This document shows positions 58,528 to 64,000 of a stretch of 64,000 nt of DNA, piece after piece. The position numbers and the translations under genes are program-made. The notes under the pieces are model-generated. The model was not told the origin of the DNA. It saw only the letters and a program-made list of their open reading frames with translations, and did no database searches. Each line of letters begins with the position of its first letter. The first letter of the stretch is position 1. Source of the DNA: Streptomyces hokutonensis (lineage in GTDB: Bacteria; Actinomycetota; Actinomycetes; Streptomycetales; Streptomycetaceae); the NCBI RefSeq assembly GCF_000376565.1, contig NZ_BARG01000020.1, positions 1 to 64,000 of the forward strand, read 5' to 3'.

Positions 58528-59856
58528 CTAGCTGCCCCCTGTGTGCACCTGGAAGGCGGCCCGGCGCACGGCCTTGGCGAGCGCCGGGTCGGGGTGGGCG
58601 GCGGCGAGCGCGACCAGGACCTGCACGGTGCGCGGGTGGCCCACGGCGCGGACCTCGTCGAGGAGCATGGGGACGGTCGGCTGGATCGCGGACTCCAGGT
58701 GGCGCACGAGCAGCGGGGCCTCCCCGTGGTCGGCGACCGCGGCGGCGGTGTCGACCCACATCCAGGTGGCCTCCTCGCGGGTGAGGACCTCGTGGGCGTC
58801 CTCCGGGTCGATCCCGTCGTGCTCCGCGAGCCACAGCAGGGCGTACGGCCGCAGGGTCGCCTCGTCGACCGCCGCGCGGACGTCGGGCTCGGCGGGGGCG
58901 CCGACGACGCGCAGCGCCTCGAAGGCGAGGCCGCGCAGCAGGGCGTCCTCGCCGCGGGCGGCGTCGATCAGCTGGCCGACCGCGCTGCCCACGGTGCGGG
59001 CGGCGAGCCAGGCGCGGTACTCGGCGCGGGCGGCGTTCGGGCGGAGCTGGGAGCAGCCGCGGAGCATGTCCTCGGCGGACTGCTCGATGTTCCCGGCGGG
59101 GCTCTGCGCGGCGACGCAGATCTGCTCCAGCTTGACCCAGACCGCCCAGCTGCCGAGCGGGGTGAGGGTGGCCTGGGCGTCGCCGTAGGTGAGGGCACCG
59201 ACGGAGGCGAGGGCGTGCAGGGCCCAGTCGAGGAGGGCGTCGAGCGGGGTGTCGGCGGCGTCCGGGGGCTGCTGGACCGGCTCGGGCTGCGGGCCGTAGG
59301 GGATCTCGCAGCGCTCGGTGCGCAGTTCGGTGACGCGCTGGCCGAGGAGGTCGAGGAGCTGGGCCACGGGGACGGGCCCGGCGGACAGCTGGAGGAAGGA
59401 GAGCACCTGAGGCATGGCCGAGACGACCTCGGCGACGGCTGAGGGCTCGTACTCCCGGGGTTCCGGGTGGGCGAGCGACCAGGCGTCGAAGAGGGCGACC
59501 CAGCCGCGCAGTACGGCGCTGTCGTCGCGGTCCCAGGCGCGCAGCCGCCAGCCGGGGCGGGCGCTGTCGCCGTGCACCTCGACGAGGCCGGCGAGGCGGG
59601 CGGTGTCCCAGTCGGCGCGGACCTGAGCCGGGGTCAGGCCCAGATCCTCGGCCGCGAGTTCGGCGGTCGCTTCGGAGAGGGTGCCTTTGCCGTCGGGGCT
59701 CGCGCCGTCACGGCCGGGGCGTAGTGCGGCGTCGGCCCAGTGGGCGACGCGGGCCGCGCCGGCCAGGCCGGAGCGTGCCATTCTGGCCAGTTCCGCGGGG
59801 GCCGGTGTGCCCTCCGGAGGACGGGGTGCGGGGCGGCGCGAGCGCCGCTGGTTCAT
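58528..59856 (-). CDS. Hypothetical protein with helical repeats
   Basis: 442 residues from ATG at 59856; GTG at 59931 or starts further up are alternatives. It is Ala- and Leu-rich and helical, with an acidic C-terminal part that looks like HEAT-type repeats (RGLAFEALRVVGAPAEPDVR; PTVPMLLDEVRAVGHPRTVQ). No catalytic motif or membrane segment is visible. I do not recognise it. The 243-bp gap 59857-60099 upstream has no further gene. Confidence 0.7.
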   Translation of the reverse strand: MNQRRSRRPAPRPPEGTPAPAELARMARSGLAGAARVAHWADAALRPGRDGASPDGKGTLSEATAELAAEDLGLTPAQVRADWDTARLAGLVEVHGDSARPGWRLRAWDRDDSAVLRGWVALFDAWSLAHPEPREYEPSAVAEVVSAMPQVLSFLQLSAGPVPVAQLLDLLGQRVTELRTERCEIPYGPQPEPVQQPPDAADTPLDALLDWALHALASVGALTYGDAQATLTPLGSWAVWVKLEQICVAAQSPAGNIEQSAEDMLRGCSQLRPNAARAEYRAWLAARTVGSAVGQLIDAARGEDALLRGLAFEALRVVGAPAEPDVRAAVDEATLRPYALLWLAEHDGIDPEDAHEVLTREEATWMWVDTAAAVADHGEAPLLVRHLESAIQPTVPMLLDEVRAVGHPRTVQVLVALAAAHPDPALAKAVRRAAFQVHTGGS

Positions 59857-60099
59857 CGCTCGGGGGGCGGCGGCCAGGGGTCGCGGGCGGACGAGTCGAA
59901 GCCTGGAGTCGCGCGGGATACGGGACGTCACGGGTGCAGTCTTCCGGTTGACGGTCCGAAAACCCAAACGGAATGTCACGGCGGGCGACGGGGAGGGCCA
60001 AGGCAGGGGGTCCCGCGGGCTGCTGGGGACCGGGTTCAGGCCAGTGGTACAGGGCTAAACGGAAGGTCGGAGGGGGGCGGGCAGGTGAGTGGGCCGGGG

Positions 60100-61227
60100 T
60101 CACATCAGCGGAGTCAGGAAGCGGCGCAGGATCTCCTCGTAGGCGGCCGGGTCGGCGTTCCACATGGCGCTGTGCGGGGCCCGGGCGACCGGCTGGAGGG
60201 TGATCAGGTCGGGGCGGCGGGCGGCGAAGCGGCGGGAGAGGGACCAGGGGGCGACGGTGTCGTCGGGGCCGTGGAAGATCAGGGTGGGGACCTTGAGCCG
60301 GGCGGGGTCGGCGGCCTCGGCGATGCGGTCGCCGTGCAGACCGGTGCGGCCCTGCGCGGCGCGGACCGCCAGCGGCAGCAGCGCGCCCGGGGTGTGCCGG
60401 GCGGTGGCGAGGGCGCGCAGCGTCGTCTCCCAGTCGAGCACCGGCGAGTCCAGCACCAGGCCGGAGACGCGGTCGCGCATCCCGGAGTGGGCGGCGGCAC
60501 GCAGCGCCATGGTGGCGCCGGTGGACCAGCCGTAGAGGACCACGTGCTCGGCGCCGTAGCGCACGGCGTAGCGGATCGCGGCGTCCAGGTCGCGCCACTC
60601 GGTCTCGCCGAGGTGGCCCAGGCCGTCGGGGTTGCGGGGTGCGCCGAGGTCGCCGCGGTAGGAGGGGGCGAGGACCGGGAAGCGGTTGCGGTGCAGGAAC
60701 TCCATGACGTTCAGGGCGAGTTCGCGGGTGGTGGCCAGGCCGTGCACCGCGATCACCCAGGTGCTGCGGGCTCCGGGGACGAACCACGCGGGCAGGGAGC
60801 CGAGTTCGCCGGGGATGTCGATGTCGGCGTGGTCCAGGCCGAGGGCGGCGCTCGGGTTGCCGATGTGGACGTTGGGGGTGAGCCACACCTTGTCGCGGGG
60901 GTGCAGGGTGCCGTGGGTGACGCATTCGAGGCGGCGTACGACGGTGTCGGCGGAGTGGGGGGCCGTGTCGATCACGGGGCCGACGACCGCGTGGGAGCCG
61001 TCGCCGGCGAGGCCGTAGGTGCCGGGGCGCAGGGAGGCCAGGTCCCGGGTGAGGGTGATCTGGCCGGCGGCGGTGGCGTGCACCGTGAGCCGGGGTTCGG
61101 TCGGCAGGGGGCGGCCGGGCGGCGCCTTCAGCGCGGCGTCGCTGGCGTACCGGCCGGCGGCGACGCCCACCGCACCGGCCGCGAGGGCCACGGAGACGGC
61201 CGCGGCCGTCGCTTTGACTGTGCGCAC
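60100..61227 (-). CDS. Membrane-anchored alpha/beta hydrolase
   Basis: 375 residues from GTG at 61227, though GTGs upstream are possible. An N-terminal hydrophobic segment (AAAVSVALAAGAVGVAAG) anchors or exports it. The hydrolase core has VIAVHGLATTREL, nucleophile Ser in VVLYGWSTGATMAL (GxSxG), Asp in LIFHGPDDTVAPW and His in ARAPHSAMWNADP. The first 150 residues form a beta-rich domain. An esterase or peptidase outside the membrane; the substrate is unknown. The class II aldolase gene lies upstream on the same strand. Confidence 0.9.
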   Translation of the reverse strand: MRTVKATAAAVSVALAAGAVGVAAGRYASDAALKAPPGRPLPTEPRLTVHATAAGQITLTRDLASLRPGTYGLAGDGSHAVVGPVIDTAPHSADTVVRRLECVTHGTLHPRDKVWLTPNVHIGNPSAALGLDHADIDIPGELGSLPAWFVPGARSTWVIAVHGLATTRELALNVMEFLHRNRFPVLAPSYRGDLGAPRNPDGLGHLGETEWRDLDAAIRYAVRYGAEHVVLYGWSTGATMALRAAAHSGMRDRVSGLVLDSPVLDWETTLRALATARHTPGALLPLAVRAAQGRTGLHGDRIAEAADPARLKVPTLIFHGPDDTVAPWSLSRRFAARRPDLITLQPVARAPHSAMWNADPAAYEEILRRFLTPLM

Positions 61228-61391
61228 GGCTCCAGTGTCCCGGCGGACCGGGCTACCGGCCAGCCGGAGGAGGCGGCGGATGGACGCGAGTCCGGGAGGA
61301 ACCGGGGCGGGGCGGAGCAGCCCCGTCAGCCCGTCGGCCGACCTCAGCCCCACCACCCCCGGTCAGTGCACCCCCGCTCTCCCTGCTCCCG

Positions 61392-62126
61392 TCACCCCCG
61401 CCGCTGCCCATACCCCCGCAACCGCTCCCCCGCCTCGGCCACCTGTTCCTCCGACAGCAGCGTCGGCGACAGCCCGGGCACCGACGACGCCGTCAGCCAC
61501 AGCCGGCACATCCACTCCAGCTGGGCCGTGCGGTCGAACGCCTGGTCCAGGGAGGTGCCGTAGGCGATCGTGCCGTGGTTCTGGAGGAGGCAGGCGGAGC
61601 GGTCGGCGAGGGCCCGGAGCATGTTCTCGGCCAACTCCTCGGTGCCGTATGTCGCATACGGGGCAACCCGGACCGGGCCGCCGAGGGCGCCGGACATGTA
61701 GTGGATCGAGGGGAGTTCGGGGACGAGGGTCGAGACGGCCGTCGCGTGGACGGCGTGGGTGTGGACGACGGCGTGGGCATCGGTGGTGCGGTAGACGGCG
61801 AGATGCATGGGCAGTTCGCTCGTCGGGAGGAGGGTGCCGAGGACCTGTCGGCCGTCGAGGTCGACACCGACCGTGTCGTCCGGTGTCAGCCGGTCGTAGG
61901 GGACGCCCGACGGTGTGACCAGGACGATGTCGCCGACACGCACCGAGACGTTCCCGGAGGTGCCGACGACCAGGCCGTCGGACACCGTCCGGCGGGCCGT
62001 GACGACGAGTTCGTCCCAGGCGTCCGCCTCCTCGGGGCGCACACGCCGCCGCCACGGCTCCCCCACAGCCTGTGCGCCCTCCCCGACATCCCGCACGCCC
62101 CGCTCGTCCCGCCGCCGCTCAGCCAT
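61392..62126 (-). CDS. Class II aldolase/adducin-family protein
   Basis: 244 residues from ATG at 62126. A charged N-terminal extension (about 1-35) precedes the fold. Metal and active-site motifs: GTSGNVSVR, TPSGVPYDRL, VVHTHAVHATAVS (zinc histidines) and LLQNHGTIAYGTSLDQAFD (third histidine). Relatives include L-fuculose-phosphate and rhamnulose-phosphate aldolases. The sugar substrate is unknown, and no sugar kinase is adjacent. Divergent from the lysozyme gene. Confidence 0.92.
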   Translation of the reverse strand: MAERRRDERGVRDVGEGAQAVGEPWRRRVRPEEADAWDELVVTARRTVSDGLVVGTSGNVSVRVGDIVLVTPSGVPYDRLTPDDTVGVDLDGRQVLGTLLPTSELPMHLAVYRTTDAHAVVHTHAVHATAVSTLVPELPSIHYMSGALGGPVRVAPYATYGTEELAENMLRALADRSACLLQNHGTIAYGTSLDQAFDRTAQLEWMCRLWLTASSVPGLSPTLLSEEQVAEAGERLRGYGQRRG

Positions 62127-62295
62127 GCCGCGATCCTGCCAGCCGGTTTCCCAACACGCGCTCGGGCGAGGGCACTTTAAGCCGGAAGCCGCGCAACCGA
62201 AAGAGTACATATAGGGATGTAACACCCAGTCAAGCCGCTTGGCCGGAGACCGATCGGCGTCGACAGATCTTCCAATAACCTCTGGGGGATTTGTC

Positions 62296-63105
62296 GTGCA
62301 CGCCGCCATTCCCGGGGGAAACATGGCCCGTGATCGCAAACCGCCCCGCCGCCGCACGCACCGCGGCGCCCGTCACCGCGCCCGCCTCGTCGCGGCCGTC
62401 ACCGCACTCTCCGCCGGCGCAACCGCACTCGCGCTCACGCTCACCGAGATTCCGGCCGCCGCCGCGAGCCCCGCCAAGGGCCACGACGTCTCCTCGCACC
62501 AGAAGAACGTCGACTGGCCGAGCGCGAAGGCGAAGGGCGCCACCTTCGTCTACGTCAAGGCGACCGAGTCCACCAACTACGTCAGCCCCTACTTCACCCA
62601 GCAGTACAACGGCGCCCGCGCCGCCGGCATCATCCGGGGCGCGTACCACTTCGCCCTTCCGAACAAGTCGTCGGGCACGGCCCAGGCCGCGTACTTCGTG
62701 GCGCACGGCGGCGGCTGGAAGGCGGACGGCTGGACGCTGCCGCCGGCGCTCGACATCGAATACAACCCGTACGACAAGAAGCACGGCTGCTACGGCCTGA
62801 GCAAGGCGAAGACGGTCGCCTGGATCAAGGCCTTCAGCGCCGAGGTGAAGCGCGAGACGGGCCGCCGTCCGGTGATCTACACGACCGCCCACTGGTGGAA
62901 CACCTGCACGGGCAGCAGCACCGCCCTGGCCTCGACACACGCCCTGTGGATCGCCCGCCACGAGTCGGCGGACGCGGGCTCGCTGCCCGCCGGCTGGTCG
63001 TACTGGACCTTCTGGCAGTACGACAACAGCGGCAGCCTGCCGGGTGATCAGAATCTCTTCAACGGGACGACGAGCCAACTGAAGAAGTTCGCTCGGGGTT
63101 ACTAG
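62296..63105 (+). CDS. Secreted GH25 lysozyme (muramidase)
   Basis: 269 residues from GTG at 62296 (GGGGGA 6 nt upstream); ATG at 62323 is a close alternative. A long basic signal peptide with Arg pairs (PPRRRTHRGARHRARLVAAV) could be Tat-type. The GH25 barrel has GHDVSSHQKNVDWPSAKAKG, FVYVKATESTNYVSPYF, catalytic Asp/Glu in PALDIEYNPY and YWTFWQYDNSGSLPG. It would cleave the muramic-acid bond of peptidoglycan outside the cell. The 169-bp upstream gap is A/T-rich near 62200-62225, a likely promoter. Confidence 0.93.
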   Translation: MHAAIPGGNMARDRKPPRRRTHRGARHRARLVAAVTALSAGATALALTLTEIPAAAASPAKGHDVSSHQKNVDWPSAKAKGATFVYVKATESTNYVSPYFTQQYNGARAAGIIRGAYHFALPNKSSGTAQAAYFVAHGGGWKADGWTLPPALDIEYNPYDKKHGCYGLSKAKTVAWIKAFSAEVKRETGRRPVIYTTAHWWNTCTGSSTALASTHALWIARHESADAGSLPAGWSYWTFWQYDNSGSLPGDQNLFNGTTSQLKKFARGY

Positions 63106-63134
63106 TCCGTACAGACACTCCAGAGACCCCCTCA

Positions 63135-63166
63135 GTTCATCTTCCGTTCATCCAGGTTGCCTACGG
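63135..63166 (+). promoter_or_regulatory. PHO-box-like direct repeats before pitH
   Basis: GTTCATCTTCC (63135-63145) and GTTCATCCAGG (63146-63156) are adjacent 11-bp units starting GTTCATC, like the Streptomyces PhoP direct-repeat unit GTTCACC-N4. A weaker third unit GTTGCCTACGG starts at 63156, overlapping by one base. The box lies 38-69 nt before the pitH start. Confidence 0.7.
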
Positions 63167-63203
63167 TCAACGCGCCAATGACCTCGAACGATTGCCTGGG
63201 TAA

Positions 63204-64000
63204 ATGGAAAGCTTCTCGCTGATTCTCGCGATTGTGGTCGTCACCGCACTCGCGTTCGATTTCACGAACGGTTTCCACGACACCGCCAACGCGATGGCCA
63301 CCACCATCTCGACCGGTGCGCTCAAGCCCAAGGTCGCGGTGGCCATGTCGGCCACCCTCAACCTGGTGGGCGCTTTTCTCTCCGTGGAGGTCGCCAACAC
63401 GATCTCCAAGGGTCTCGTCGATGAGAGCGGCATCCGTCCCGAGGTCATCTTCGCCGCCCTGGTCGGCGCGATCCTCTGGAACCTGGTGACCTGGCTCGTC
63501 GGCCTGCCGTCCAGTTCCTCGCACGCCCTGATGGGCGGTCTGATCGGCGCCACCATCGCCTCGGCCGGCACCGGCGCGGTCCACGGCGACGTCCTGGTCA
63601 CCAAGGTGCTGCTGCCCGCGGTCGCCGCCCCGATCGTCGCGGGCGTCGCGGCGATGCTGGCCACCAGGTTCTCGTACACGCTGAGCCGGAACTCGGACGG
63701 CAAGGCCGCCGACAAGGGCTTCCGCGTCGGCCAGATCGCGTCCGCCGGACTGGTCTCGCTGGCCCACGGCACGAACGACGCGCAGAAGACGATGGGCATC
63801 ATCACGCTCGCCCTGATCGCCGGCGGCTCCATCGCCCCCGACTCGGACCCGCCCACCTGGGTCATCCTCTCCGCGGGCCTCGCCATCGCGATGGGCACCT
63901 ACATCGGCGGCTGGCGCATCATCCGCACCATGGGCAAGGGCCTGACCGACCTCCGGCCGCAGCAGGGCTTCGCCGCCCAGACCAGCGCCGCCGCGGTCAT
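63204..64000 (+). CDS. pitH: PiT-family inorganic phosphate transporter, 3' end cut
   Basis: At least 265 residues from ATG at 63204; the frame runs open to the right edge, so the C terminus is missing. The two inverted PiT signature repeats are visible: FDFTNGFHDTANAMATTI near the N terminus and SLAHGTNDAQKTMGIITLAL near residue 190. Several membrane helices are present. It takes up phosphate with H+ or Na+. The PHO-box-like repeats upstream point to PhoR-PhoP control. By order and memory it matches S. coelicolor pitH2 (SCO1845). Confidence 0.93.
   Translation, partial: MESFSLILAIVVVTALAFDFTNGFHDTANAMATTISTGALKPKVAVAMSATLNLVGAFLSVEVANTISKGLVDESGIRPEVIFAALVGAILWNLVTWLVGLPSSSSHALMGGLIGATIASAGTGAVHGDVLVTKVLLPAVAAPIVAGVAAMLATRFSYTLSRNSDGKAADKGFRVGQIASAGLVSLAHGTNDAQKTMGIITLALIAGGSIAPDSDPPTWVILSAGLAIAMGTYIGGWRIIRTMGKGLTDLRPQQGFAAQTSAAAV

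Noticed and set aside
1..64000. CRISPR arrays, tRNA/rRNA genes, insertion sequences, integrases
   Set aside because: No spaced direct repeats, cloverleaf-like segments, transposase motifs or terminal inverted repeats were seen on either strand.
1..64000. parS-type ParB sites (GTTTCACGTGAAAC)
   Set aside because: No match was noticed; the iterated palindrome CACGCGCGCGTG is different in sequence and number.

Overview
The window is a 64 kb piece of a Streptomyces chromosome. Codons are strongly biased to G/C in the third position. It carries lineage markers: two chaplins, a Spo0M homologue, a streptophobe-family membrane protein, the small GATC-binding nucleoid protein Gbn, Asp23/AmaP envelope-stress genes and a PitH-type phosphate transporter. 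From memory, gene order matches the conserved S. coelicolor core segment running from about chpE (SCO1800) through serB (SCO1808), fabI/fabG (SCO1814/1815), tyrS, moaA and gbn (SCO1839) to pitH2 (SCO1845). I saw no prophage, integrase, insertion sequence, CRISPR array, tRNA or rRNA.

Layout. 0-7.4 kb: partial left-edge ORF, 3-methyladenine DNA glycosylase, Spo0M, YbhB-like protein, HNH nuclease, an SPFH/NfeD pair, an ABC ATPase, a conserved hypothetical and two cysteine-less chaplins. 7.5-19.5 kb: GAF histidine kinase/NarL regulator, SDR plus QueA-like enzyme, secreted SLT protein, a two-FHA ABC transporter, streptophobe protein, SerB and a SixA-like phosphatase. 19.5-31 kb: small membrane proteins, an MFS transporter with a divergent GntR regulator, FabG-FabI, TldD-TldE, TyrS, small stress proteins and MoaA. 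31-45.5 kb: acetate-type symporter with its DUF485 partner, subtilisin, CaiB-like protein, CopD, Zn alcohol dehydrogenase, YhhN and sterol-desaturase-like proteins, VIT transporter, and a four-gene catabolic-looking operon (ADC, SDR, two amidohydrolases). 45.5-54.5 kb: DEDDh-BRCT nuclease, small Zn protein, SURF1, GH15, a degenerate SDR, a five-gene Asp23/AmaP cluster with a divergent P10-like gene, and enoyl-CoA hydratase. 54.5-64 kb: Gbn, ABC-F, Zn peptidase, VOC protein, hypothetical, alpha/beta hydrolase, class II aldolase, GH25 lysozyme and PitH (cut by the right edge).

Most genes are housekeeping or developmental and form short operons with 4-nt ATGA/GTGA overlaps. Convergent pairs are separated by strong, often bidirectional, hairpin terminators. 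Regulatory DNA visible by eye includes an operator-like palindrome between the MFS and GntR genes, PHO-box direct repeats before pitH, and a possible leaderless leader peptide before the ABC-F gene.

The most unusual signals are not genes. The 10-bp palindrome ACGCGCGCGT occurs 20 times (15 times as CACGCGCGCGTG), in all three codon phases and with 11 copies between 35.7 and 46.1 kb, much like a highly iterated palindrome. Seven GATC tetramers fall within about 100 bp upstream of gbn, whose product is reported to bind GATC. A palindrome with core TTGATCGAATCAA occurs twice.
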